Shown one piece after another: positions 26,847 to 36,696 of a stretch of DNA of 64,000 bases. Position 1 is the stretch's first letter; every line of letters begins with the position of its first letter. Made by a program: the position numbers and the translations under genes. Under the pieces are notes generated by a model. That model did no database searches and was not told the DNA's origin. It saw nothing but the letters and a program-made list of their open reading frames with translations. The stretch comes from Roseovarius sp. MMSF_3350 (GTDB taxonomy: Bacteria; Pseudomonadota; Alphaproteobacteria; Rhodobacterales; Rhodobacteraceae): assembly GCF_030733425.1 (NCBI RefSeq), contig NZ_JASHIZ010000023.1, forward strand, positions 1-64,000. The letters run 5' to 3'.

Positions 26847-27025
26847 AGCTCCGCCTTCTTTGCCTGCTGTTGTGCCCGCCTCGCGCAGGCTTGATCCGCC
26901 TAAATTGTATTAACAGTACCGTCCCGGCGCCCTTACGTCACCCAAAAAACACGAAAATACCACAAAATATGGGTCTTTTTTCGCGCTTTCACGCGGGATT
27001 TCGCCGAAACCCCCAGATTTTGCGA

Positions 27026-28360
27026 TCACCAGTTGTCCTTGAACCATTTTACCGCCCTTTTCAGGGATCGTGCCGGGTAGCGATCCACCGGAATCTCGAA
27101 GTCCCACCATTCGTCCTGGGGATTCGCCGCAAACAGGCACATCCCCACGGCGCTGGCAAAGCCCGCCCCCGTCGCCGCCTGCGGCAAGCCGTGCACCCGC
27201 AGGGGCCGTCCCAGCCGCACCTGCTGTCCCAGGATGCGCGTCGCCAGCCCGTCCAGTCCGGGGATCTGGCTGCCGCCGCCGGTCAGCACGATCTGCTGGC
27301 TGGGAAGATGCTGGAACCCGGCGGCATCCAGCCGCGCGCGCACCTCTTCCAGGATCTCCTCGACCCGCGGGCGCATGATGCCGATCAGTTCCGCGCGGCT
27401 TACCGTCCGCCTGTCATGTTCCCAGTCGCCAGTCTCGCCGCCAATCTCGATTATATCGCGGTCGTCCATGCCCGTGGCCACCACGCCGCCGTAGAATGTC
27501 TTGATCCGCTCCGCGGTGGCGTGCGGCACCTGCAACCCCATCGAGATGTCGCCGGTGACGTGCTCGCCACCGATCCGCACGGAGTCGGCATAGATCATGT
27601 GTTTCTTCATGAAGATCGACACGCCCGCGCTTCCGCCGCCCATGTCGATGCAGGCCGCGCCCAGCTCCTGCTCGTCCTCGACCAGCGCCGAGATGCCCGA
27701 CACGTAGGCCGAACTGGCCAGCCCCGCCAGCTCAAGGTCGCAGCGCTTGACGCAATGCGCCAGGTTCTGGATCGCCGTGCCATCGACCGTCAACATGTGC
27801 ATGTCCACCGCCAGGTCCTGCCCCAGCTGCCCCCGCGGGTCGCTGAGGCCCGAGCGGTGGTCCAGCGCGAAATTCACCGGCTGGGCGTGCAGCACCTCGC
27901 GACCCTCGCCGAAATCGGGCACGTCACAGGACGACAGCACCCGGCTGATGTCCTGCTCGGACACGGTGCTGGCTTCCAGCGACACCTGCCCGGCCAGCCC
28001 ATAGCTGCGCGGCTCGGCACCCGAGAAACAGGCGATCACGTGATCGACCCGGATATTGGCCATCTTCTGCGCGGCCTGCAGGGCTGTGCGAATGGCCCGC
28101 TCGGTCTCGGTCATCGTGGTGATCTCGCCATAGCGCACGCCCCGCGACCGCGTCGTGGCCGCCCCGATCACACGAAACCCGGCCTGGCCCGCCAACGCGC
28201 CCACACCCTCGGTTTCACGCAGCCGGTCGCTGCCGTCGAAGCGCAGCACGAGGCAGGCGATCTTGGACGTGCCCACGTCTAGAACCGCCACGACACCGCG
28301 CTGCATCGCCGCCCGGCGCATGTTCCGCATCGCCCTTTGCGATTCATAAAGCTCGATCAT
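27026..28360 (-). CDS. ftsA: Cell division protein FtsA
   Basis: A 444-residue actin-like ATPase that tethers FtsZ to the membrane. It shows 'VVAVLDVGTSKIACLVL' (phosphate 1), 'LGAACIDMGGGSAGVSIF' (phosphate 2) and 'QQIVLTGGGSQIPGLDGLA' (adenosine motif). The C-terminus 'RYPARSLKRAVKWFKDNW' is an amphipathic membrane-targeting helix. It starts one base after the ftsQ stop. Confidence 0.97.
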   Translation of the reverse strand: MIELYESQRAMRNMRRAAMQRGVVAVLDVGTSKIACLVLRFDGSDRLRETEGVGALAGQAGFRVIGAATTRSRGVRYGEITTMTETERAIRTALQAAQKMANIRVDHVIACFSGAEPRSYGLAGQVSLEASTVSEQDISRVLSSCDVPDFGEGREVLHAQPVNFALDHRSGLSDPRGQLGQDLAVDMHMLTVDGTAIQNLAHCVKRCDLELAGLASSAYVSGISALVEDEQELGAACIDMGGGSAGVSIFMKKHMIYADSVRIGGEHVTGDISMGLQVPHATAERIKTFYGGVVATGMDDRDIIEIGGETGDWEHDRRTVSRAELIGIMRPRVEEILEEVRARLDAAGFQHLPSQQIVLTGGGSQIPGLDGLATRILGQQVRLGRPLRVHGLPQAATGAGFASAVGMCLFAANPQDEWWDFEIPVDRYPARSLKRAVKWFKDNW

Positions 28361-28361
28361 G

Positions 28362-29243
28362 TCACTCTTCCGCCCCTACGGTCATTTTTGTCACGCGCCA
28401 CCATTCGGACACCGCGTTTTCGTTCATTCTTATGGTCGGCCGGGAGGCCAGGCGCATGTCCACCGCCGCAAGGTCACGCTCCAGCATGTCCTGCACCTCG
28501 GCCAAGACGATCACCCGCTCCAGCGCCCGCACCGGATCGGTCTCGGGCAGCAGGATGCGCTGGCCGCGGTCCAGCACCACGTCCCACCGCCGCTCGCCCA
28601 TGCGCACCAGCCCGCGCAGCCGCGACCGCAGCGGCGCCGCCGCCTGCAGGATCGCCATCGCCTCGGGGACGGCGTCGGTCGCGCCTTTGCCGGCAATCAC
28701 GGGCAGATCGGCGCGGTCGGCGCGCTGCATGATATCGCCGATCACCACGCCTTCGATGTCCACCACGCCCAAGCCATCGCGCGACCGCCAGATCGCCACC
28801 GGCTGGCGCTCTTGCACATACGCCACCAGCACGCCGCCCTGCCGCACCCGGACGGACGCACTGGCAACCGCCGGCAGACCGGCAATTGACAGGCGCACCG
28901 CGTCCAGGTCGATGTCGAACGAACTGGCCGGCAGGTCATGTGGGAAGATCTCGCGGATATCCTCCTCGACCGTCGCGCTCGCGCCTTCCACCGCCAGCAG
29001 GTTCACCATGAACTCCGGCCGTGTCTCGATCTGCTCGCGCAGATCGATCACCGCCAGTGCGATCGCTTCGCGCCGCTCGGGGTTGGAAAAATACGCCGTG
29101 CCGAGGCCGATGATCAGGCAGAACGGCACCCCCACCCGCAACAGCTTGCGGAAAAGCGGCGTCAGCATCAGCCGCTGATAGCGGTACGACCACCGCGACG
29201 GCGCCGGATCGGCCTTGGGCTCCAATGGTTTCACCTGTTGCAT
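28362..29243 (-). CDS. ftsQ: Cell division protein FtsQ
   Basis: A 293-residue bitopic membrane protein. A basic cytoplasmic N-terminus with '[22 protein letters not shown]' precedes one transmembrane helix ('[14 protein letters not shown]'). A POTRA domain ('[25 protein letters not shown]', '[33 protein letters not shown]') and the FtsQ beta domain ('[24 protein letters not shown]') follow. It links early and late divisome proteins. I chose M-Q-Q-V-K, overlapping the ddl stop by 13 bases, over a long upstream extension lacking similarity. Confidence 0.94.
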   Translation of the reverse strand: MQQVKPLEPKADPAPSRWSYRYQRLMLTPLFRKLLRVGVPFCLIIGLGTAYFSNPERREAIALAVIDLREQIETRPEFMVNLLAVEGASATVEEDIREIFPHDLPASSFDIDLDAVRLSIAGLPAVASASVRVRQGGVLVAYVQERQPVAIWRSRDGLGVVDIEGVVIGDIMQRADRADLPVIAGKGATDAVPEAMAILQAAAPLRSRLRGLVRMGERRWDVVLDRGQRILLPETDPVRALERVIVLAEVQDMLERDLAAVDMRLASRPTIRMNENAVSEWWRVTKMTVGAEE

Positions 29244-30151
29244 GACGCGTCCTTCACCAGCCAGTCGCACAATTGCGGAAAGCTCATGCCCGCCGCCTGC
29301 GCCTGCTCGGGGCTCAGCGAGGTCGGAGTCATTCCGGGCTGGGTATTGGTCTCCAGCAGGATCAGCCCCTCCAGCCCCTTCGCCTCGTCCCAGCGGAAAT
29401 CCGTGCGGCTCAGCCCGCGGCATCCCAGCACCGCGTGGGCGCGCAGCGCATAATCCTCGCAGGCATCGGCAATTTTCTGAGGAATGTCGGCCGGGATCAC
29501 GTGCCGCGACCCACCGGCGGCGTATTTCGCGTGATAATCGTACCAGCCATCGGTGATGATATCCGTCACCCCCAGCGCCCGGTCGCCGATCACCGAGGTC
29601 GTCAGTTCGCGCCCAGGCGCGAACGCTTCGACCATCACGGTTTGCGGCATGTCCTCGGACAGTTGCGGCGGCGCGTTCGCGGCCTCGTGCACGATATAGA
29701 CGCCCACCGACGAGCCCTCGTTATTGGGCTTCACCACGTAAGGGGGCGGCATCACATGCGCCTTTCCCACCTCGTCCTTGTCCACGATGACGCTGTTGAC
29801 CACCGGCAGGCCCGCGGCACGATAGGCCGCCTTGGTCCGCTGCTTGTCCAGCGCCAGCGCCGAGGCCAGAACGCCCGAATGGGTATAGGGGATCTGCATC
29901 CACTCCAGCATCCCCTGCACGCAGCCATCCTCGCCCCAGCGGCCATGCAGGGCGTTGAACACCACGTCGGGTTTGAGATCGGCCAGAACCACGGCAAGGT
30001 CGCGGCCGGCATCGACCTCGACCACCTCATAGCCTGCCTCCCGGAGTGCTGCGGCGCATTCCTGTCCTGACGAAAGCGACACCTCGCGCTCGGCCGAGGG
30101 GCCACCCATAATCACCGCAACAGTCGGGGCGTTTCCGCTCGAAGAAACCAC
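29231..30151 (-). CDS. ddl: D-alanine--D-alanine ligase
   Basis: A 306-residue ATP-grasp ligase making D-Ala-D-Ala for the peptidoglycan stem. Seen: '[19 protein letters not shown]', '[11 protein letters not shown]', '[19 protein letters not shown]' (ATP-binding Lys), '[11 protein letters not shown]' and '[17 protein letters not shown]' (Mg ligands). The apparent start is GTG at 30151. DdlB-type position within the dcw cluster between murB and ftsQ. Confidence 0.96.
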   Translation of the reverse strand: MVSSSGNAPTVAVIMGGPSAEREVSLSSGQECAAALREAGYEVVEVDAGRDLAVVLADLKPDVVFNALHGRWGEDGCVQGMLEWMQIPYTHSGVLASALALDKQRTKAAYRAAGLPVVNSVIVDKDEVGKAHVMPPPYVVKPNNEGSSVGVYIVHEAANAPPQLSEDMPQTVMVEAFAPGRELTTSVIGDRALGVTDIITDGWYDYHAKYAAGGSRHVIPADIPQKIADACEDYALRAHAVLGCRGLSRTDFRWDEAKGLEGLILLETNTQPGMTPTSLSPEQAQAAGMSFPQLCDWLVKDASCNR

Positions 30152-30205
30152 CTTACTGCCTCAATGTCCCGGGTCGTTATCGACCCTTGTTTTATTGTGT
30201 CCGCC

Positions 30206-31138
30206 TCAATCCGCGGGAGGGGCCGTTTCGCCGACCCTCATGATTTCCCAATGTAACTCTATTCCGCTGTCTTGGAAAACCTTTTTTCGCACCTCCTCGC
30301 CCAAACCTTCCAGGTCCGCCGCCGTGGCGCCCCCGGTGTTGATCAGGAAGTTCGAATGCTTCTCGCTCATCTGCGCCCCGCCCCGCGCGGCGCCGCGCAT
30401 CCCGGCGTTGTCGATCACCTTCCACGCCTTCAACTCGTGGGTGTCGTCGGCCCGCCCGGTGCTGGAAAACCCGGCCGGATTGCGAAACGTGCTTCCGGCC
30501 GTCCGGTCCTTGGTCGGCTGCGTCTCGTCGCGCTTTTTCAGCTGCGTCGCCATCCGCGAAGCCAGTTCGTCGGGATCACCCTTTCCGCCCTCGAACGTGG
30601 CGCGTGTGATCACCCAGCCCTCGGGCAGATCGGTCTGGCGGTACTGGAACTTCAGGTCCTCGGCGGTCAGCGTCACCACCTCGCCCGCCCGGCTCACAGC
30701 CTCGGCCTCGACGAAATGGTCCGCCACGTAGCTGCCATAGCATCCCGCGTTCATCCGCACAGCCCCGCCGATGGCACCGGGGATGGTGCGCAGAAAGGTC
30801 AGGTCCACCCCCGCCTCGCCCGCGCGCCGGGCCACATGCGCATCCAGCGCCGCCGCCCCGGCGGTGACGCGCGTGCCGTCCACCTCGATGGCATTGAACC
30901 CGCGCCCCAGGCGGATCACCACGGCGCGCAAGCCCCCGTCCCGCACGATCAGGTTGCTGCCAACCCCCATCGGAAAGACCGGCATTCCGGCTGGCAGATC
31001 GCGCAGGAACGCGGCCAGATCCTCAAGGTCCGCCGGCTGAAACAGCCAATCCGCCGGCCCGCCCACGCGCAGCCATGTCAGATCGGCCAGCATGCGCTTC
31101 TCGCTCAGACGGCCACGGGGTTGGGGAAGATCATTCAT
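30206..31138 (-). CDS. murB: UDP-N-acetylenolpyruvoylglucosamine reductase
   Basis: A 310-residue FAD enzyme reducing UDP-GlcNAc-enolpyruvate to UDP-MurNAc with NADPH. It has the VAO-type FAD motifs '[16 protein letters not shown]' and '[27 protein letters not shown]', then '[11 protein letters not shown]' containing the catalytic Ser. The C-terminal '[27 protein letters not shown]' includes the conserved 'HxNFxxN'. Type II-like MurB of the compact length common in alphaproteobacteria. Confidence 0.96.
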   Translation of the reverse strand: MNDLPQPRGRLSEKRMLADLTWLRVGGPADWLFQPADLEDLAAFLRDLPAGMPVFPMGVGSNLIVRDGGLRAVVIRLGRGFNAIEVDGTRVTAGAAALDAHVARRAGEAGVDLTFLRTIPGAIGGAVRMNAGCYGSYVADHFVEAEAVSRAGEVVTLTAEDLKFQYRQTDLPEGWVITRATFEGGKGDPDELASRMATQLKKRDETQPTKDRTAGSTFRNPAGFSSTGRADDTHELKAWKVIDNAGMRGAARGGAQMSEKHSNFLINTGGATAADLEGLGEEVRKKVFQDSGIELHWEIMRVGETAPPAD

Positions 31139-31207
31139 GCGCCAGCTTGTGCCCGATTACGCCCCGAACCGAAAGGCGGACATTATGCTTTTTCTTGCCG
31201 GAAATAC

Positions 31208-31477
31208 TCACTTCCCACCGCCGTCCGCATTCCCTCCGGCGACCCGGCGCGCCCACCGGCCCAGATAGATGACCGGCCAGCGCAACAGGCTCATCCCCGC
31301 GGCCAGCACCAACAGCCCCACCCAGGGCCCGTTCTGCCAGGTCACGTAGCCCAGCAGCGGAATGCCCATGGCGATCAGCACATAGGCCCGGCGCCAATGG
31401 TTGTCGCGGCTGGGGATCATCGCCAGCAAATTCGCGGCAACGGCCCAGATAAAGAACAGGACCAGGGACATGCTCAT
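31208..31477 (-). CDS. Small membrane protein, DUF2484 family (first of tandem pair by coordinate)
   Basis: An 89-residue integral membrane protein with three or so hydrophobic segments: 'LVLFFIWAVAANLLAMIP', 'AYVLIAMGIPLLGYVTW' and 'WVGLLVLAAGMSLLRWPVIYL', ending in a basic and Gly-rich tail. The layout matches DUF2484, a family found mainly in Rhodobacterales next to murB/murC. Its start overlaps the stop of the upstream paralogue (ATGA), so the two are co-translated. Function unknown; position suggests an accessory cell-wall role. Confidence 0.75.
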   Translation of the reverse strand: MSMSLVLFFIWAVAANLLAMIPSRDNHWRRAYVLIAMGIPLLGYVTWQNGPWVGLLVLAAGMSLLRWPVIYLGRWARRVAGGNADGGGK

Positions 31478-31725
31478 TTAGGTACCTCCGGTTTTTCCCC
31501 CGCCAGACGCCGCGTGAAATAGCGCAGCGGATTGCGAAACATCGACAAAAACGCGAGCACCGCCAGCGCGGCGGGGATGACCCCGTGATCCCGCCCGATC
31601 AGCCAGATCAGCACCGGCGCCAGAGCCAGCAGAAAGATCCCCGGCGCGTATTGATGCCGCATCGGCAACATCGCCACCAGCGTGCCCGCGATCACCCAGA
31701 GACAGCACAGGACAACAAGTGTCAT
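31474..31725 (-). CDS. Small membrane protein, DUF2484 family (second of tandem pair)
   Basis: An 83-residue membrane protein similar in length and layout to its downstream neighbour: 'TLVVLCCLWVIAGTLVAMLPMRHQYAPGIFLLALAPVLIWLIGRDHG' and 'IPAALAVLAFLSMFRNPLRYFTRRL'. The shared pattern (hydrophobic helix ending A-M-x-P, then 'R-x-P-x-x-Y-x-x-R') indicates an ancient duplication. I chose the ATG at 31725; the longer open frame would start inside a palindromic repeat. Confidence 0.72.
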   Translation of the reverse strand: MTLVVLCCLWVIAGTLVAMLPMRHQYAPGIFLLALAPVLIWLIGRDHGVIPAALAVLAFLSMFRNPLRYFTRRLAGEKPEVPK

Positions 31726-31738
31726 GACCGACCTCCGG

Positions 31739-31810
31739 GGTACGTTTTTCGCGCGAAAAACGTACCGGAAAATGCGCATTTTCCGGCCCGGAATTTTCCG
31801 AGAATTCCGG
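31739..31810. repeat. Three tandem palindromes between murC and the DUF2484 pair
   Basis: A perfect 28-bp palindrome spans 31739-31766 (half-arm GGTACGTTTTTCGC). A perfect 22-bp palindrome spans 31765-31786 (half-arm CCGGAAAATGC). A third inverted repeat is CCGGAATT (31788-31795) with AATTCCGG (31803-31810). They occupy most of the 97-base gap inside the dcw operon and could form hairpins in the mRNA or be protein-binding sites. Confidence 0.8.
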
Positions 31811-31822
31811 CCACCGCCACCA

Positions 31823-33220
31823 TCAAACCTTCAGCTTTTCCGGCAACCCGTTCGCCCAGCCGCTGATCGTACCCGCGCCCAGACACACCACCATGTCGCC
31901 CGGTTTCGCCTGTTCGCGCACAAGCCGCACAAGGTCGTCCTCGCCCAGGATCGCCCGCGCGTGCCGGTGGCCATGGGCAATCAGTCCTGCCACCAGATCG
32001 TCGCGCGTGGCCCCGTCGATCGGGTCCTCGCCGGCGGCATAGACTTCGGCGATGGCGACCACGTCGGCATCGTTGAAGCACGCACAGAAATCGTCGAAAA
32101 GCGAATGCAGGCGGGAATACCGGTGCGGCTGATGCACCGCGATGATCCGTCCCTTGGTGGCCTGCCGCGCCGCCTTCAGCACGGCGGCGATCTCCACCGG
32201 GTGGTGGCCGTAATCGTCGATGATGGTCACCCCGTCCACCTCGCCCACGCGGGTAAATCGACGGTTCACGCCGCCGAACGCCGCCAGCGCCTCGCGGATC
32301 TCGTCCAGCTTCATGCCAAGCGATCGCGCCACGGCCACCGCGCTCAGCGCATTCGACACGTTATGGTCGCCCGGCATCGGCAGGGTGCAGCCTTCGATCA
32401 CCTTGCCCTCGGCCTGCAACGCCACGTCGAAATGCGCCACGCCGGCCTCGTAGGTCAGGTTCATCGCCCGCACGTCGGCCTGCGCGTTGAATCCGAAGGT
32501 AATCACCCTCCGGTCGCTGATCTTGCCAACGAGAGTCTGCACGTCCGGATCATCGGTGCAGCAGATCGCCAGGCCATAAAACGGAATGTTCGACACGAAA
32601 TCGAGGAACCCCTGGTGCAGCGCCTCTTCCGTGCCCCAATGCTCCATGTGCTCGGGGTCGATATTGGTCACGATGGCAATGGTCGCGGGCAGGCGGTTGA
32701 AGGTGCCGTCGCTCTCGTCGGCCTCCACCACCATCCACTCGCCCTGCCCCACGCGCGCGTTCGAGCCGTAAGCGTGAATGATCCCGCCATTGATCACCGT
32801 GGGGTCGTACTTGCCATGGTCCAACAGCGCCGCGACCATCGTCGTGGTCGTGGTCTTGCCATGTGTCCCCGCCACCGCCACGTTCGATTTCAGCCGCATC
32901 AGCTCGGCCAGCATCTCGGCCCGGCGCACCACCGGCAATCCGCGCCGCCGCGCCTCGTCCAGTTCGGCATTGCCCGGCTTGATTGCCGACGAGATCACCA
33001 CCACCTGCGCGTCGTCCAGGTTCGACGCCGCCTGGCCCTCGAAAATCGTCGCGCCGGCCTTTTCCAGCCGGTCGGTGATCTTCGACGTCTTCAGGTCCGA
33101 TCCCTGCACGGTATAGCCATGGTTGAGCAGCACCTCGGCAATGCCCGACATGCCGATCCCCCCGATGCCCACGAAATGAATGGGGCCCACGTCGCCCGGA
33201 AGTTTCAATGCCGCGTTCAT
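31823..33220 (-). CDS. murC: UDP-N-acetylmuramate--L-alanine ligase
   Basis: A 465-residue Mur ligase adding L-Ala to UDP-MurNAc. N-terminal '[23 protein letters not shown]' binds the UDP moiety. The ATP site is '[20 protein letters not shown]'; 'EADESDGTF' and '[13 protein letters not shown]' are the Mg/ADP motifs, and 'HQPHRYSRL' is the MurC signature. Start M-N-A-A-L is preceded by GAAGGAG at 8 bases; an upstream ATG in frame lacks such a site. Confidence 0.97.
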   Translation of the reverse strand: MNAALKLPGDVGPIHFVGIGGIGMSGIAEVLLNHGYTVQGSDLKTSKITDRLEKAGATIFEGQAASNLDDAQVVVISSAIKPGNAELDEARRRGLPVVRRAEMLAELMRLKSNVAVAGTHGKTTTTTMVAALLDHGKYDPTVINGGIIHAYGSNARVGQGEWMVVEADESDGTFNRLPATIAIVTNIDPEHMEHWGTEEALHQGFLDFVSNIPFYGLAICCTDDPDVQTLVGKISDRRVITFGFNAQADVRAMNLTYEAGVAHFDVALQAEGKVIEGCTLPMPGDHNVSNALSAVAVARSLGMKLDEIREALAAFGGVNRRFTRVGEVDGVTIIDDYGHHPVEIAAVLKAARQATKGRIIAVHQPHRYSRLHSLFDDFCACFNDADVVAIAEVYAAGEDPIDGATRDDLVAGLIAHGHRHARAILGEDDLVRLVREQAKPGDMVVCLGAGTISGWANGLPEKLKV

Positions 33221-33249
33221 CGGTTTGGCTCCTTCGAATGAAAGGTCCC

Positions 33250-34353
33250 TCATGACTGTCTGCTCCGTGCCAGTTCTTCTGTTATATCCGCAAGCGCCTG
33301 CGCCGCATCCGGCATGCCCACGCTCAGCGCCGCCCGTGACATCTGCAAGGCGCCATCGGGATTCGTCAGCACCGAGGCTATCTGCTCCGAAAGTGCGTCG
33401 ACCTCAAGCCGCGATTCCGGGATCACGATCGCGCCCCCGGCCTTGGACAGTCCCTTGGCATTGGCCGCCTGGTGGTCTTCCGTGGCGGCGGCAAAGGGGA
33501 TCAGGATCGCGGGCCGTCCGATGACCGAGATGTCGGCCACCGAAGACGCCCCCGCCCGGCTGATCACCAGCTGCGCCTCGGACATCCGCGCCGGCACGTC
33601 GCGGAAGAACGGCTGCACGTCGGCATCGATCCCGTTCTCGGCATATAGCTTCGCCACCCGTTCGGCATCCTCGTCGCGCGCCTGGTGGCTGACGCGGATG
33701 TTGCGCAGCACGTCCATCGGCAGGTTGGCGATTGCGGGCGGCACCACGTCGCTCAGGATGCGCGCGCCCTGGCTGCCGCCGATCACCAGGATCGACATCG
33801 GGTAATCGCCCGGCGGAATGTATCCCGCGCCCGCGCGCTCACGCACCGCCAGCCGCACCGGGTTGCCCACATGCGTGCCCTCCACACCCTCGGGCAAGGC
33901 CGTGGGCCACGTTCCGCACAGCACCTTGTCGACACGCTTGGCGAACAGCTTGTTCACCCGCCCCAGCACGCCGTTCTGTTCGTGGATCATGCGGGGCCGC
34001 CGCAGGATCATCGCCGCGCTCAGCGCCGGGATCGTCGGATACCCGCCGAAGCCCACAACAACGGCGGGCCTGTCGCGCAGCATCCGCAACGTCGCGCCCA
34101 GCACACCGCCAAGGATGTGAAACGGCGCCACCAGCTTGTTGAAAATTCCGCCCCGGGCAAAGGTCGCGCTCGCCACCTGCTCGATCTCGACCGAATGCGG
34201 AAAGCCGCCGGTATAGCGCGCGCCCCGCGCATCGGTCGACAGCTTCACCCGCCAGCCCCGCCGCAGCATCGCCTCGGCCAGGCTCTGCGCGGGAAACATG
34301 TGCCCACCCGTGCCGCCCGCCGCGATCACCAGAAGGGGGGAACGTTCGCTCAT
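33250..34353 (-). CDS. murG: Undecaprenyldiphospho-muramoylpentapeptide beta-N-acetylglucosaminyltransferase
   Basis: A 367-residue GT28 enzyme that converts lipid I to lipid II at the inner membrane face. It has the Gly-rich loops '[21 protein letters not shown]' (G loop 1) and '[18 protein letters not shown]' (G loop 2/3), '[14 protein letters not shown]', '[14 protein letters not shown]', and the donor-binding '[37 protein letters not shown]'. Its ATG overlaps the ftsW stop (ATGA). Confidence 0.97.
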   Translation of the reverse strand: MSERSPLLVIAAGGTGGHMFPAQSLAEAMLRRGWRVKLSTDARGARYTGGFPHSVEIEQVASATFARGGIFNKLVAPFHILGGVLGATLRMLRDRPAVVVGFGGYPTIPALSAAMILRRPRMIHEQNGVLGRVNKLFAKRVDKVLCGTWPTALPEGVEGTHVGNPVRLAVRERAGAGYIPPGDYPMSILVIGGSQGARILSDVVPPAIANLPMDVLRNIRVSHQARDEDAERVAKLYAENGIDADVQPFFRDVPARMSEAQLVISRAGASSVADISVIGRPAILIPFAAATEDHQAANAKGLSKAGGAIVIPESRLEVDALSEQIASVLTNPDGALQMSRAALSVGMPDAAQALADITEELARSRQS

Positions 34354-35516
34354 CTCGGACGCGCCCTCAGGATGTCGTTGATCTCGCCCTGCGGACGGCT
34401 GCGGGTAAAGGCGAACAGCATCCCCACCGCGATCCCCGTCGCGATCAGCGACGAGCCGCCATAGCTCACGAATGGCAGGGTCATACCCTTGGCCGGCAAC
34501 AGCCGCACAGCGACGCCCATGTTGATCATCGCCTGCACGCCGAACATCGCCACAAGGCCCGTGCCCGCCAGCCGGATGAACGGATCGCGCTCGCGCATCA
34601 GGCGGCTCAGCGACCGCACCACGATACTGGCGTAAAGCACGATGATCGCCAGCACCAGGATCAGCCCGTATTCCTCGGCCGCCACGGCGATGATGAAATC
34701 CGTATGCGCGTCGGGCAGCGACCATTTCACCGACCCCTCGCCCACGCCCACGCCGAAAAACCCGCCCTCGCGGATCGCGTTGGTGGCAAAGCCCAGCTGC
34801 GTATTGGGGTCCACGTCCGGGCTCAGGAACCCGTCGATCCGCCGCGCGAAGTGTTCCGAATTGGAGTAGGCCAGCGAGCCCGCGAACACCACGATCCCCG
34901 CGATCAGCACCAGCAGCACGATCGGCGCCCCGGCCACGAAATACATCACGCCCCAGCCGAAGAGCACCAGGCACGCCTGCCCGAAATCCGGCTGCATCGC
35001 AAGCAGGGCCACGATGATCACCGCCAGGACAAAGCTCAGCCGCACCCCCGGCGGTCCGTTGATCTCCTTGCTCGCGGCCAGCATCCAGGCGGTCACCACC
35101 ACGAAACCGGGTTTCAGGAATTCAGAGGGTTGCAGGCTGGCGAACCCGAGGCTGTACCACCGCACCGCCCCTTTGCCGAAATCCGTGCCGAAAAACGGCA
35201 GCATCGCCATCGCGAGGAACGCCACGACGAAGCCCAGCACCGACAACCGCCGCACCAGTAGCGGGCTCATCATCGACGTCAGCAGCATCGCCCCCAATGC
35301 CATGAAGCCGAAGGCCGCTTGCCGTTTCACGTAATGAAACTGCTCGAACCCGTTCTTTTCCGCCAGCGGCACCGAGGCCGCCAGCCCCAGCAGAAGCCCG
35401 ATCCCGAACAGGATCAGCACGCAGGAAATCGACCACTTGTCGAGGGTCCGCCACCATTTGGGGAGGATCGGTTCGCCGCCCTGCACGGGGGCCGCACCAT
35501 ACACCATTTCTGTCAT
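34350..35516 (-). CDS. ftsW: Peptidoglycan glycosyltransferase FtsW (SEDS family)
   Basis: A 388-residue polytopic SEDS protein that polymerises septal lipid II with FtsI. Ten hydrophobic segments are apparent. Signature pieces are '[27 protein letters not shown]', '[20 protein letters not shown]' and '[31 protein letters not shown]'. M-T-E-M-V is the likely start; a longer upstream frame encodes Cys-rich, non-conserved residues. The preceding gene on this strand is ectD, not murD. Confidence 0.95.
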   Translation of the reverse strand: MTEMVYGAAPVQGGEPILPKWWRTLDKWSISCVLILFGIGLLLGLAASVPLAEKNGFEQFHYVKRQAAFGFMALGAMLLTSMMSPLLVRRLSVLGFVVAFLAMAMLPFFGTDFGKGAVRWYSLGFASLQPSEFLKPGFVVVTAWMLAASKEINGPPGVRLSFVLAVIIVALLAMQPDFGQACLVLFGWGVMYFVAGAPIVLLVLIAGIVVFAGSLAYSNSEHFARRIDGFLSPDVDPNTQLGFATNAIREGGFFGVGVGEGSVKWSLPDAHTDFIIAVAAEEYGLILVLAIIVLYASIVVRSLSRLMRERDPFIRLAGTGLVAMFGVQAMINMGVAVRLLPAKGMTLPFVSYGGSSLIATGIAVGMLFAFTRSRPQGEINDILRARPR

Positions 35517-35588
35517 TTGAATCCGCCGAACACTGCCTCTTGCCCCTCTTTTGCCGGGGGCGTTCGGTCCAGTATAGCAGCAGTTTTG

Positions 35589-35619
35589 CCCGGTGGGAAG
35601 CATTCTGCATCCCACCGGG
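35589..35619 (-). terminator. Hairpin after ectD
   Basis: A perfect 10-bp inverted repeat: CCCGGTGGGA (35589-35598) and TCCCACCGGG (35610-35619) with an 11-base loop, directly after the ectD stop. No T-run follows in the ectD direction, so it may be a weak terminator or a processing site upstream of ftsW. Confidence 0.5.
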
Positions 35620-35625
35620 TCGCCT

Positions 35626-36570
35626 TTACCCGTTCAGATTGCCGGAAACCGTGCGGATCGCCTCGGGCGTCGCGCGGTTGGCCAGGAAGTCGGGCCGCGG
35701 ACCACGGGCGGCATAAGGCCGGGTCAGCGCGTTCGACATCGCGTTGTAGACAAAGAACGCATTGGCCCGCGGATCGGGCGTGATGTTCCCGTTCGAGCCG
35801 TGCAGCGTGTTGCAGTCAAAGAAGATCACCGTACCGGTGTCCCCCTGCGCCGACGCGATGCCACCGGCCTCCCGCGCCATCCGGTCGATCGTCTCGGGCT
35901 GCGGCACACCGACCTTCTGCTCTTTCAGCGAGGTCTCGTGGTTGTCCTTGGGCGTCTCGCCCACGCAGCTGATGAACACGTTCTGCGATCCCGGCACCAG
36001 CAGCAGCGGGCCATTGTGCGGCCCGTTCGGCGTCAGCAGCACCGAGGCCGACACCGCGCGCATCCGCGGCATCCCGTCCTCGGCATGCCAGGTCTCGAAA
36101 TCCGAGTGCCAGTAGAACTCCTTGCCGGCGAACCCCGGTTTGTAGTTCAGGCGCGACTGGTGCAGGTACACCTGGTCGCCCAGAAGGAACTCGGCCACGC
36201 CAGCCAGGCGGCGATCGCAGGCCAGACGGCGGAATGCCTTGGAGTGGTCGTCGAGGCGGAAGACGGTGCGTACCGCCTCGCTGTCGGGCTCGCGGATCAG
36301 GTCGTCGTCGGGAATGTCCCCGCCGCCTTCGCGCAGCTTGTCCGCGGTTTCGGTCAGCAGTGCCAGTTCGTCCTTCTCGAACATATCGTGCCGTACCAGA
36401 AAACCGTGCTCGGCATAGTGCTCCGCCTCCTCCTTGGCGATCGGCGCGTCTTCAGACCAGTCGGACCAAAGCACGGGGTCCTTGCGCTCACTCAGTCGTT
36501 CCTCGCCCGGTACGCGGGTCGGATACTCGTCCTGAGCAGTCAGCACGTCGGGTTTTGTCTGGATATTCAT
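35626..36570 (-). CDS. ectD: Ectoine hydroxylase (Fe(II)/2-oxoglutarate dioxygenase)
   Basis: A 314-residue member of the PhyH-type dioxygenases carrying the EctD signature 'WHSDFETWHAEDGMPRMRA', which supplies the His and Asp iron ligands. The third ligand is His in 'LHGSNGNITPDPRANAFFVYN', and the C-terminal 'NALTRPYAARGPRPDFLANR' is also EctD-like. EctD converts the compatible solute ectoine to 5-hydroxyectoine. No ectABC genes are present in the window, so it is a solitary ectD, sitting inside the dcw cluster between ftsW and murD. Ectoine must be imported or made from another locus. Confidence 0.87.
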   Translation of the reverse strand: MNIQTKPDVLTAQDEYPTRVPGEERLSERKDPVLWSDWSEDAPIAKEEAEHYAEHGFLVRHDMFEKDELALLTETADKLREGGGDIPDDDLIREPDSEAVRTVFRLDDHSKAFRRLACDRRLAGVAEFLLGDQVYLHQSRLNYKPGFAGKEFYWHSDFETWHAEDGMPRMRAVSASVLLTPNGPHNGPLLLVPGSQNVFISCVGETPKDNHETSLKEQKVGVPQPETIDRMAREAGGIASAQGDTGTVIFFDCNTLHGSNGNITPDPRANAFFVYNAMSNALTRPYAARGPRPDFLANRATPEAIRTVSGNLNG

Positions 36571-36696
36571 GTGACTCCTCCACTCGTATTGGGTTGCGAG
36601 ACGTCAACCCCGCCAAGCGCCCCATGTTCCAATGACAGGCACCGTACCCAGCACCGCCATCTTGACGCCCGTCCTTCGCTGGGGCACGGGAACGGC

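Noticed and set aside
26847..27025. CtrA-type binding site upstream of ftsZ (CTAA...TTAA near 26895-26915)
   Set aside because: The half-sites are separated by six bases and the first is imperfect (C-T-A-A), so it does not match TTAA-N7-TTAA.
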